NCBI GenBank assembly: GCA_022561355.1
Contig: JADFRJ010000040.1
Coordinates: forward strand, 1 to 13,613
Direction: 5' to 3'
Length of the DNA stretch: 13,613 nt
DNA from: Chloroflexota bacterium
Lineage (GTDB): Bacteria; Chloroflexota; Dehalococcoidia; DSTF01; RBG-16-68-14
A model generated the notes under the pieces. That model had not been told where the DNA came from. It ran no database searches and saw only the letters and a program-made list of their open reading frames with translations. Position 1 is the stretch's first letter, and the number at the start of each line of letters is the position of its first letter. Positions 8,120 through 13,494 of the stretch are shown one piece after another. A program made the position numbers and the translations under genes.

Positions 8120-9460
8120 CTACTGGAGCAGGCTTCTGCTGACGATCTCTGCCGCGATCTCCTCGATCACATTGGGCAGCTCCGCGACGTTGTTGACGCG
8201 CTGATAGTGTTCCAGCGAAGTCGCGATGCACATAAGCAGCCTCTGGTCTGCGACGTTGTCCTCTGTTGTGTGGCCAGGAACGACCAGGCCGCAGTCTGCT
8301 GGTTGCCAAGAATTGTTAGCGGGAAGATCGGTCGCGGCCGCCCATGGGCAAGGGTTAAGGCCGATAACGTAGATCTCCACGCCCAGGTCGTCCTTGAGGT
8401 GCGTGGCCATCTGCAGCGTTCGATAGTCGAGTTCGCTCTCGGCCGAACGCGATCCGGTGCAAGGCGGCCGCGGCGGCAACGGATCAACGGCCGTCGTATG
8501 GCACGCAACGGGCGGATGGAGACTGTGCGATGTTTTGTGCTGATAACGATTGCTGCCGTCAGAGAAGAGAACAATGACCTTATGCCCACCGCTCGGCGCT
8601 GATAGGAACATCTCGTTTGCCCTGTCGAGCGGCAAGCAGACGTTCGCCGGCTTTTGCGTGTACGCCACGGTGGCATCGATAGCAGCCCGCAAAGCCGAAC
8701 TGTCACTTGTGAGCCCGACAACGGCGACGACGTCTTCGGTCCCCTGGTCGACCACGCAGCCGACAGGCGTACCAATGGCGGTCTCGGGACCGTAGCAGTT
8801 GTGGTACGGCGCGTATCCGATCTGACCATTGCCGGCCAATCCGAGCAGCGAGTCTACGAGGGCGGCGGCGGCAACCCGCTCGTTGGCGATCGCGCAGGTA
8901 TCGAGGTTGGATTGGTCCTCATTACACGCATTGCGCATGCGGCTTTGGGCGTCAACCAGCAGCACCGTCTGATCAGCGCCGGTTCCTCCAACGCCGCCGC
9001 TCCCTCCGAACGTGAGGCCCGCCGCGGCAACTGCTCCTATTTCGAAGTCGCCTAGCCCAAAGAGCCCCGTGAATAGGCGGGGCGCACCTTTGCTGACCGT
9101 GACGCGTACCGTGTCGCACTGCGATTCGCATACGGGTGTAGGCGGCTCTTCAGGCAACGAATCGCAGCCTTCTTCCGAACCAGAGCCATCTCTTGCGAAG
9201 ACTTCTACATGCACCTGATCGTTCGGGTAGCCGTTAGCCGCGGCCCAAGCGCAGGCGCTCTCGAATGCCAGGGCTGGCGACAGCGGTAGGTCCTGCGCGC
9301 CAGCGGCGGCCGCGAGGTCTGCCCCACGCTGCGCGGAGCGGCGTTCCGCGAACCACAGCCCGAAGTCGACGACGATCGCGGCCATCACGAGGATCACGCT
9401 GAAGATGCCGACGAACAGGATGATCGCCTGCCCACGTTCGCTGTTGGTCCGCTCAGCCAT
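8120..9460 (-). CDS. TadG-like protein: Tad/pilus N-terminal anchor plus degenerate VWA domain, cysteine-rich
   Basis: I place the start at the ATG at 9460 (MAERTNSERGQAIILF, 446 residues). The frame stays open to 9541, but that stretch lies inside tadE and does not look like a secreted N-terminus. Residues 9-57 match the Tad/TadG N-terminal domain: RGQAII followed by one membrane helix (about 11-33) and FAERRSAQRGADLAAAAGAQDLP. The outer part has a von Willebrand A fold (VLLVDAQSRM at 166-175, and VIVLFSDGSNR). The MIDAS DxSxS motif reads D170-A-Q-S-R174, so metal binding looks lost. There are 14 cysteines, all outside the membrane, which suggests disulfide bonds. The gene overlaps the tadE stop by 8 bases. 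The product is probably a surface minor subunit or tip adhesin; that role is inferred from TadG relatives. Confidence 0.86.
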   Translation of the reverse strand: MAERTNSERGQAIILFVGIFSVILVMAAIVVDFGLWFAERRSAQRGADLAAAAGAQDLPLSPALAFESACAWAAANGYPNDQVHVEVFARDGSGSEEGCDSLPEEPPTPVCESQCDTVRVTVSKGAPRLFTGLFGLGDFEIGAVAAAGLTFGGSGGVGGTGADQTVLLVDAQSRMRNACNEDQSNLDTCAIANERVAAAALVDSLLGLAGNGQIGYAPYHNCYGPETAIGTPVGCVVDQGTEDVVAVVGLTSDSSALRAAIDATVAYTQKPANVCLPLDRANEMFLSAPSGGHKVIVLFSDGSNRYQHKTSHSLHPPVACHTTAVDPLPPRPPCTGSRSAESELDYRTLQMATHLKDDLGVEIYVIGLNPCPWAAATDLPANNSWQPADCGLVVPGHTTEDNVADQRLLMCIATSLEHYQRVNNVAELPNVIEEIAAEIVSRSLLQ

Positions 9461-9920
9461 CGCAGGCCACCACACTTCCGGCGTCCGTGAGCGGCTGCTC
9501 CACGCGTGCCGAGGCCCTAGCGTGCAACGGGATCGAGTCAAATGCCAGGCCGGCGAGCGCGCCTATCGGTGTCACTAGCTCGTAGTCGTAATCGATGCTG
9601 ACCTGGACCGTCTGTTCGCCCAGTAGCGTATTGTGGCAGACGTGGAAGTCGCCGGGACCAGACGGGACCTGCTGGGCCTGCTCAAAGGCGTAGCCCTTAA
9701 CGTCGTCTTGGTATCGCTCTCCTACGACATCGTTCTCGCCGATGCTTGCGTACCGCGCTCCTTCGCGAACAGCGTGGTCCAACACCAGCCGCCGGTCGAT
9801 GGCGATACCGAAGTCGACCAGAGCGAGGATGAAGAAGATCAGCAGCGGCGCTACCAAAGCAAACTCTAGTAGCGTCTGGCCTCGTTGTGACATCTCTTTC
9901 CGCTGGTCGACCTTCTTCAC
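9453..9920 (-). CDS. tadE: TadE-like minor pilin/pseudopilin
   Basis: This is a 155-residue protein (from the GTG at 9920) with the class III prepilin signature RG|QTLLEFALVAPLL. Cleavage after Gly would leave Gln1 with Glu5 and Phe6 in register with Flp. A single membrane helix (about 18-40) is followed by an extracytoplasmic domain with two cysteines (HVCHNT and the C-terminal VACDG). The GTG at 9920 has AGGGA about six bases upstream. The in-frame ATG at 9893 (MSQRGQTLLEF) gives a shorter leader and is a real alternative. The gene lies 102 bases downstream of flp, past a perfect 13-bp hairpin, and overlaps the tadG-like gene. It is probably processed by the prepilin peptidase in this locus and incorporated at low copy. 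Confidence 0.9.
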   Translation of the reverse strand: MKKVDQRKEMSQRGQTLLEFALVAPLLIFFILALVDFGIAIDRRLVLDHAVREGARYASIGENDVVGERYQDDVKGYAFEQAQQVPSGPGDFHVCHNTLLGEQTVQVSIDYDYELVTPIGALAGLAFDSIPLHARASARVEQPLTDAGSVVACDG

Positions 9921-9953
9921 ATCTGTTCCCTAACTACATTCCTCGGGTACCGG

Positions 9954-9998
9954 GCGCAGCGGCAGGTCGGCTGGCAGGTTGCCTCCCTGCCGCTGCGC
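9954..9998 (-). promoter_or_regulatory. Perfect 13-bp hairpin between flp and tadE
   Basis: The arms GCGCAGCGGCAGG (9954-9966) and CCTGCCGCTGCGC (9986-9998) are perfect inverted repeats around a 19-base loop. A second GGCAGG inside the loop (9973-9978) could pair with the right arm as a competing 6-bp stem. There is no U-run on either strand after the stem, so it is not a textbook intrinsic terminator. Its place just after the pilin gene suggests a processing or 3'-stabilising structure, or a leaky attenuator that lowers expression of genes downstream of flp. Confidence 0.6.
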
Positions 9999-10022
9999 GT
10001 TGTTGATTTCACAGGCTTGGGG

Positions 10023-10265
10023 CTATGGACAGCCGACCAAAGGCACGTTGTTCATGTTGATCGCTTCACCGATGCCACAGGCCATACTTGTGAAGGCGCC
10101 ACCATTCACCAATATTGCACCGAGAAGCACAAGGCCGGCGGCTAGGAAGCCTCCGAGCATCGCGTACTCCAGGAGATCCTGGCCACGCTCTTCGCTGAAG
10201 CGCTGGCGCAGCCGGCCCGCGGCCATCACGGTCCGCATCAGTGCGGTGTTGATCATTTCAACCAT
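10023..10265 (-). CDS. flp: Flp-type major pilin prepilin
   Basis: This is an 80-residue prepilin. The start is the ATG at 10265, six bases after a perfect AAGGAGG. The open frame reaches a GTG at 10337, but that extension lies in the leader and has no Shine-Dalgarno. The leader (MVEMINTALMRTVMAAGRLR, then QRFSEERG) is followed by the Flp signature QDLLEYAMLGGFLAAG. Cleavage after Gly28 gives Gln1, Glu5 and Tyr6 and a mature pilin of 52 residues. This small pilin is one membrane-type helix plus a short tail. It carries two cysteines (SMACG and the near-terminal VGCP) that could form a disulfide. It would polymerise into the pilus shaft. The gene has the strongest RBS in the locus, which is expected for the main subunit. 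Confidence 0.95.
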   Translation of the reverse strand: MVEMINTALMRTVMAAGRLRQRFSEERGQDLLEYAMLGGFLAAGLVLLGAILVNGGAFTSMACGIGEAINMNNVPLVGCP

Positions 10266-10297
10266 TTCGTTCCTCCTTGATTCGTTCCTGTTGCCCA

Positions 10298-10315
10298 CGC
10301 AGCCCCCTGGCTGCG
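10298..10315 (-). promoter_or_regulatory. 7-bp GC hairpin in the flp leader
   Basis: The inverted repeat CGCAGCC (10298-10304) / GGCTGCG (10309-10315) has a 4-base loop. On the transcribed strand it ends 32 bases before the flp start codon. It has no U-run, so termination is unlikely. A 5'-stabilising or RNase-blocking stem for the pilin mRNA is a reasonable guess. The rest of the 111-base gap (10266-10376) shows no clear promoter. Confidence 0.45.
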
Positions 10316-10376
10316 CCGGGCCTCGCTTCTTGTTCACGCTGGTTCTTGCATTGCTTCGTGCTTGGCCTCCTTTCGC

Positions 10377-10787
10377 TCAGCGCGGAGCTGCCGGCAGCGG
10401 GGACTGACCGGCAGCTCCGCGAGCCGAACTGCTGCGCCACCCCAACACAGCTTTGATGCGGGCGCCCAGCTCCCTCCGTGAGAGCGGACTTACCAGGACG
10501 GTGTCCGCTCCCGCCTCCAACCACCGGACAATGAGATCGGCGTCATGTCCGGCGCACACAACCACGACTGGGACGCCCGCAACCGCACGGAGCGCTTGGT
10601 CCGCTTCGATCGACCTGGCGCTCCCGACGTTGATGACTACGAGGGCCGGAGCGTACTCTCTCATGAGAGCGGTCACGTTCTCAAACTCGTTCGCGCCCCT
10701 GACCGAGAAGCCGCAGCGCACGAGCAGCGCGCCCAGCTCCGGTTCGGACGAGTCGGCGATGTCGAGCAGTAGAACGCGAACGGTCAC
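10377..10787 (-). CDS. Stand-alone pseudo-receiver domain protein
   Basis: This 136-residue protein consists only of a CheY-like receiver fold plus a short Ala/Pro tail and has no output domain. The fold is recognisable: VRVLLLDIADS, APALVVINVGS, VPVVVVCAGHD, EAGADTVLVSPLSRREL. The phosphoacceptor Asp is Asn53, the Lys before the cis-Pro is Ser100, the switch Ser/Thr is not evident, and one of the paired N-terminal acids is Ile10. Phosphorylation by a kinase is therefore unlikely. The start is the GTG at 10787 with GGGAGG six bases upstream; a tiny reading frame (10784-10816) ends on it. It sits between the OmpR-like gene and flp, and its last codons form a 14-bp stem. It may act by binding a partner such as CpaE or the OmpR-like protein; this is inference. 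Confidence 0.82.
   Translation of the reverse strand: MTVRVLLLDIADSSEPELGALLVRCGFSVRGANEFENVTALMREYAPALVVINVGSARSIEADQALRAVAGVPVVVVCAGHDADLIVRWLEAGADTVLVSPLSRRELGARIKAVLGWRSSSARGAAGQSPLPAAPR
10381..10421 (-). promoter_or_regulatory. Perfect 14-bp hairpin in the last codons of the receiver gene
   Basis: CGCGGAGCTGCCGG (10381-10394) and CCGGCAGCTCCGCG (10408-10421) are perfect complements around a 13-base loop. The whole structure lies inside the coding sequence, ending two bases before the stop codon. No U-run follows; instead an AAAGGAGG (10366-10373) without a well-spaced start codon comes next. It could act as an attenuator or an mRNA-processing barrier between the regulator gene and the pilin message. 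Confidence 0.55.
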
Positions 10788-10816
10788 TCCATACCTCCCA
10801 GCATCATCATGATCAT
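10784..10816 (-). CDS. Possible Met-rich leader peptide (10 codons)
   Basis: The reverse strand from 10816 reads MIMMMLGGME then TGA. The stop overlaps the GTG start of the receiver gene as GTGA, and the Shine-Dalgarno of the receiver gene lies inside it. Five of ten codons are Met. No clear Shine-Dalgarno precedes the first ATG, so it may be a chance product of the CATGATCATG palindrome. It is listed as a low-confidence candidate. Confidence 0.2.
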   Translation of the reverse strand: MIMMMLGGME

Positions 10817-10852
10817 GGTAAAGCGGAACGGAGAGTAAAGAAATGAGAATCC

Positions 10853-10870
10853 GGTATTAAAGGTATTAGA
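10853..10870. repeat. 9-base tandem repeat upstream of the receiver gene
   Basis: GGTATTAAA is followed directly by GGTATTAGA, with one mismatch. OmpR-family winged-helix proteins bind direct repeats with roughly 10-11-base spacing, so this 9-base period is suggestive but not ideal. The neighbouring OmpR-like gene would be the natural binder. Confidence 0.4.
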
Positions 10871-10886
10871 ATGTTCTGAGGGAGTT

Positions 10887-10902
10887 GTTAGAGAGCTCTA
10901 AC
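10887..10902. repeat. Inverted repeat GTTAGAG-AG-CTCTAAC
   Basis: A 7-base perfect inverted repeat with a 2-base centre lies 27 bases past the stop of the OmpR-like gene. It is too short and lacks the U-run needed for a terminator. Its dyad shape fits a dimeric DNA-binding protein; the binder is unknown. Confidence 0.45.
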
Positions 10903-10929
10903 TAGTTGCCGCCACACACGCCCGCCAGC

Positions 10930-11697
10930 TTACACGTAGGCCGGTGCGGAGCCGGGAGCCCGGGAGAGATCGCATGCGTCCGGCAGTTGCAGCCGATAGC
11001 CGATACCCCACTCGCTGACGATGAGCTGCGGGATCGTCGGCTCCTCCTCCAGCTTCTCCCGCAGGTACCGAATGTAGAGTCTCAAATAGTTGCGCGAGTC
11101 GACGTACTCGTCGCCCCAAACGCGCGACATCAGCGTCTGATGCGTCACCACCTCGCCGGGCGTCGACGCCAAACACGCCAGCAATCGAAACTCGATCGGG
11201 GAGAGCGAGACGCGGCGCCCGTTCAGCACAACGGTGTTGTCCTCCGGAGCGAGACGCAGAACTCCCAGGTCGCGGCCAGTGCCCGCATCCGCCGTCCGGC
11301 GAATGCGGCGCAGCATCGCTTCGATGCGAGCCACCAACTCGCGATTACCCATCGGCGTGACGAGGTACTCGTCCACGCCCGACGCAAGCGCCCGAGCGAT
11401 CAGAAGCTCCTCGTTTTGCTCGGAGAGAACAAGCAAGGGCCTGTCGGTGCCGTCGCGCACGATCTCGCAAGCGTGCACCAGCTCTACCTCATCGGCGGGC
11501 GGCAGCAGCAGGACGAGGTCGGGCTGGAGGTCGGCCATCCAGCGCTCCTGCGGTGTGGACGTGGGACAAGCGATCACCTCGTAGCCCTCCGCCGAGAGAC
11601 ACTCCATCAGATTTGGCACCTGACACGCCCGAGCGTACAGTAGCAGCACGCGAACTCGTTGTTCGCCGCCTTCCCCCAGTGCTTCCTGCGCCTGCAT
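10930..11697 (-). CDS. OmpR/KdpE-like winged-helix regulator with a pseudo-receiver
   Basis: I chose the ATG at 11697 (MQAQEALGEGGEQ, 255 residues), six bases after AAGGAGG; an upstream in-frame extension to 11790 has no such site. Residues 14-127 have a receiver fold, but the paired acids are Tyr21-Ala22, the phosphoacceptor in PDLVLLLPP is Leu65, and the Lys is Thr114; only Ser92 of the active site remains. Residues about 146-240 are a Trans_reg_C winged helix (VSLSPIEFRLLACLASTPGE, YVDSRNYLRLYIRYLREKLE, SEWGIGYRLQLP), with the recognition-helix region similar to KdpE. It is probably a phosphorylation-independent transcription factor for the adjacent pilus genes. No histidine kinase is in the window. 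Its target is not known. Confidence 0.9.
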   Translation of the reverse strand: MQAQEALGEGGEQRVRVLLLYARACQVPNLMECLSAEGYEVIACPTSTPQERWMADLQPDLVLLLPPADEVELVHACEIVRDGTDRPLLVLSEQNEELLIARALASGVDEYLVTPMGNRELVARIEAMLRRIRRTADAGTGRDLGVLRLAPEDNTVVLNGRRVSLSPIEFRLLACLASTPGEVVTHQTLMSRVWGDEYVDSRNYLRLYIRYLREKLEEEPTIPQLIVSEWGIGYRLQLPDACDLSRAPGSAPAYV

Positions 11698-12005
11698 CGC
11701 TTGCCTCCTTGCAAATGCGCCTGAGACCTCAAACGCGCCGAAAGTCGGCGCGCGTAGACGTGGTTCCGAGTCTTGCGGATGCCCCGCCACGTTATGTAAC
11801 TATACTCTGGATACCCGAAATGAATTGCACCAATCCAGCTTGTAAGGGTCTTCCAGAATGGGGGTAGGGGTTTACCCTGACGTTGATGCTTCGGGAAAGG
11901 TGCGGCGGACTACCATCGCTCCCTGGTTCAATCGCTATCAGATCAGGCCACGACAGGCCGATAAAAACTTCGAGGGCGTCACCTAAAGCGCCATGAGGAG
12001 GTCCG
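11698..12005. promoter_or_regulatory. Divergent intergenic region between the OmpR-like gene and the usp gene
   Basis: These 308 bases hold no convincing gene. On the minus side is an 8-bp hairpin CGCGCCGA/TCGGCGCG (11734-11752). An AT-rich island at 11791-11840 contains a TATACT (+) / AGTATA (-) element, but I find no well-spaced -35 on either strand. A G-rich dyad GGGTA/TACCC spans 11862-11877. A direct repeat CAGGCC-N4-CAGGCC (11944-11959) lies just before an A-rich GATAAAAAC. AGGAGG (11996-12001) is the usp ribosome binding site. Promoters for both flanking genes must lie here, but their exact places are not clear. Confidence 0.45.
11734..11752 (-). promoter_or_regulatory. 8-bp hairpin upstream of the OmpR-like gene
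   Basis: CGCGCCGA (11734-11741) and TCGGCGCG (11745-11752) form a stem with a 3-base loop, 37 bases upstream of the regulator start codon. It is probably part of its 5' leader, or an operator dyad. Confidence 0.4.
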
Positions 12006-12480
12006 ATGGTTCAGCGCATCCTGGTACCACTGGATGGTACTCGCAGTTCAGCATCAGTCGTCCCATACGCGGCTGAGATGGCCAGCCGCATGCCCTTCAA
12101 AGTGAACTTGTTACTCGTGCAACCGGAACGCGGCGCTCGTCTGCCGCATCCGGAACATCACCAGCAAGACAGCCGAGATCGTGCATCAGGGAAGACCCTG
12201 CAACGTTCATCTTCAGACCATGATCTGACGCGGGCAAACGAACGCTACCTTGCACGCCACGCTCAAGAGTTCCACCAGCTTGGCGTTGAAACCGAAGAGC
12301 ATCTGCGCCGGGGGGGTAGCAGTTGACGAGATCCTCAACGCCGCCCTAGACCTCCGTTGCGATTTCATTGCGATGGCCACCAGGTATCGCGGGCAGCACG
12401 CGCGATCAGGCAAGCGCAGTGTGGCTGAGGAAGTGGTTTGGCGCTCTCGGCTCCCAGTTCTGCTCGTCGCGGAAGGTTAG
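12006..12480 (+). pseudogene. Universal stress protein (UspA family), apparent frameshift in a G7 run
   Basis: The reading frame opens at the ATG at 12006 (AGGAGG four bases upstream). It begins MVQRILVPLDGTRSSASVVP, a clear UspA N-terminus, and continues to VETEEHLRRG before stopping at 12326. The rest of the domain (VAVDEILNAALDLRCDFIAM, SVAEEVVWRSRLPVLLVAEG) continues in the +1 frame to 12480. The switch falls in seven G residues (12310-12316); removing one G restores a 157-residue protein of normal length. It may be a true pseudogene, a sequencing error in a homopolymer, or slippage. The nucleotide-binding glycines of the UspA motif (G-2x-G-9x-G-S/T) are also replaced (ATRYRGQHARSGKRS), so even the intact protein may not bind ATP in the usual way. 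Confidence 0.8.
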
Positions 12481-12502
12481 CCTCCTCCGGCCCAGGCTCC
12501 TA

Positions 12503-12536
12503 CACCACAGCGGTAGCATCTTCTGCTACACTGGTG
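12503..12536 (+). promoter_or_regulatory. Two-part hairpin with an overlapping extended -10 element
   Basis: GTAGCA (12513-12518) pairs with TGCTAC (12524-12529), and the flanking CACCA (12503-12507) pairs with TGGTG (12532-12536). No T-run follows, so a terminator for the usp gene is not well supported. The right arm also contains TGCTACACT (12524-12532), which resembles an extended -10 box and would place transcription start about 50 bases before the next gene. The 109-base gap 12481-12589 shows nothing else. Confidence 0.35.
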
Positions 12537-12589
12537 CTCCAATCTACCCGTCCCCAGGAGAGGACTCGCATGCGGAAAGGACTCTATCG

Positions 12590-12931
12590 ATGTCATCTGG
12601 TAATGGCAAGACGCCGGCGAAGACGTCCGAACAGGTAGCAACGGAGCTACGCGAACGTCTGGAAGACAGGCTGGGCCAAGAGAAGACGGACGCCATCTGG
12701 CAGGACCCCACGAACGTCCAGGACGTCGTCCAGGGCGAGAGCGAGGCTGCGGACGTGGCCGAGATCATGCTCAAGGCCTGGCAAGACCTACCAGGCGAAG
12801 AGGACGAGCCGGCCACGCCACGGAAACGCTCGCGCTTCCGCAGAGGGCTGCAGGTTGCGCTGATCGCCGCGGTCGCCGTCTGGGCAGTCTCGATGATGCA
12901 GCGGCTGCGAAGCTCCGGCGAACACGAGTAA
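12590..12931 (+). CDS. Small C-terminally anchored membrane protein, function unknown
   Basis: This is a 113-residue protein from the ATG at 12590 (MSSGNGKTPAKTSEQVATEL), with AAGGA eight bases upstream. I do not recognise a family. Residues about 15-80 are hydrophilic and acidic, probably helical. A strongly basic patch PRKRSRFRRG (about 78-87) comes just before the only membrane segment, LQVALIAAVAVWAVSMM (about 88-104), and a nine-residue tail follows. The basic patch before the helix predicts an N-in, tail-anchored-like topology with the bulk in the cytoplasm. It is read in the same direction as the usp and pentapeptide genes but with gaps of 109 and 59 bases, so it may be transcribed alone. 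Confidence 0.7.
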   Translation: MSSGNGKTPAKTSEQVATELRERLEDRLGQEKTDAIWQDPTNVQDVVQGESEAADVAEIMLKAWQDLPGEEDEPATPRKRSRFRRGLQVALIAAVAVWAVSMMQRLRSSGEHE

Positions 12932-12953
12932 CGCCGCCTCCAGAGCCACGCCC

Positions 12954-12982
12954 TTTCCATTGAGCGCTCGCTCGTCCATAAT
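12954..12982 (+). promoter_or_regulatory. Probable promoter for a leaderless pentapeptide-repeat mRNA
   Basis: TTTCCA (12954-12959) and CATAAT (12977-12982) are separated by 17 bases; the -10 matches the consensus at five of six positions. The ATG at 12991 is eight bases past the -10, which is about where transcription should start, and no Shine-Dalgarno precedes it. This combination predicts a leaderless transcript. Confidence 0.5.
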
Positions 12983-12990
12983 CAGTGCCA

Positions 12991-13464
12991 ATGGCAGACG
13001 TCAAGCACGTAGAGTTGGTGCGCAGCGGGGTGGAATCGCTCAACGCATTCACCGAAGAGCATGAGGACGTCTCGCTCGATCTGAGGGGCGCCGACCTCCA
13101 GGGGCTCGACCTGCGCGGCGCCCGGCTCCAGGGTGCGCGGCTGGCAGGCGCCAACCTGCGGGAGTGCGACTTCCGCGACGCAAAGCTCAACTCGTGCGAC
13201 ATGCGTGGCTGCGACTTGCGCGGCGCCGATCTGCGCAACACGAACATGCACCGCACCATCCTCACGGGATCTGACCTGCGTGGCGCGCAGATCGGCAGGC
13301 TTGGGGTCGGCCACCAGCGGATGTGTATCTCACCCGCGACGTTCGAGGACGTGAACTGGGAGCGCGATGAGTTGGAACGCATCCTTGAGATGATCAACCT
13401 CAATCCCGACTACGAGGTCCGTTACGAGATCGTGCCGCGTGCTGAAAAGCAGCGCGGCAACTGA
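12991..13464 (+). CDS. Pentapeptide-repeat protein
   Basis: This is a 157-residue protein from the ATG at 12991 (MADVKHVELVRSG); a GTG at 12985 in the same frame is an alternative. After a short N-terminal segment (1-28), about 14 tandem A(D/N)LxG-like pentapeptides run from residue 29 to about 100 (LDLRG, ADLQG, LDLRG, ARLQG, ARLAG, ANLRE, CDFRD and so on), which form a right-handed quadrilateral beta helix. A C-terminal segment (ISPATFEDVNW, ERDELERILEMINLNPDYEV) is not repetitive. Some family members (Qnr, MfpA) mimic DNA and bind gyrase, but most have no known function, and the C-terminal extension here gives no clue. No Shine-Dalgarno is visible. Confidence 0.9.
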   Translation: MADVKHVELVRSGVESLNAFTEEHEDVSLDLRGADLQGLDLRGARLQGARLAGANLRECDFRDAKLNSCDMRGCDLRGADLRNTNMHRTILTGSDLRGAQIGRLGVGHQRMCISPATFEDVNWERDELERILEMINLNPDYEVRYEIVPRAEKQRGN

Positions 13465-13494
13465 GCAGGCGCAGGCTGCAAGGAGGTAGCTGAG

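Larger units (their letters stand above)
10788..10929 (-). promoter_or_regulatory. Putative promoter/operator region of the receiver-flp-tad transcript
   Basis: This 142-base gap is clearly more AT-rich than its surroundings. It holds three repeat elements: a 7+2+7 inverted repeat GTTAGAG-AG-CTCTAAC (10887-10902), a 9-base tandem repeat GGTATTAAA/GGTATTAGA (10853-10870), and the palindrome CATGATCATG (10808-10817). On the minus strand the tandem repeat gives two TAATAC hexamers that resemble -10 boxes, without a convincing -35. It is the best candidate for the point where pilus expression is controlled. Confidence 0.4.

Noticed and set aside
7331..8602. Plus-strand open frame of 423 codons opposite cpaB and the tadG-like gene
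   Set aside because: Antisense shadow of genuine genes; no recognisable motif.
9461..9541. Longer N-terminus for the TadG-like protein
   Set aside because: It overlaps tadE coding sequence and would bury the RGQ motif; the ATG at 9460 fits the family start.
10266..10337. Longer N-terminus for Flp from a GTG at 10337
   Set aside because: The ATG at 10265 has a perfect AAGGAGG and gives a normal-length leader; the extension contains the leader hairpin.
10334..10373. AAAGGAGG (10366-10373) followed by a five-codon frame MQEPA
   Set aside because: The spacing to the ATG is about 14 bases, too long, and the product is trivial; probably a stray or decayed RBS.
12438..12638. Plus-strand frame ending in MARRRRRRPNR
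   Set aside because: Overlaps the better-supported gene at 12590, lacks any domain and has a composition typical of out-of-frame GC-rich DNA.
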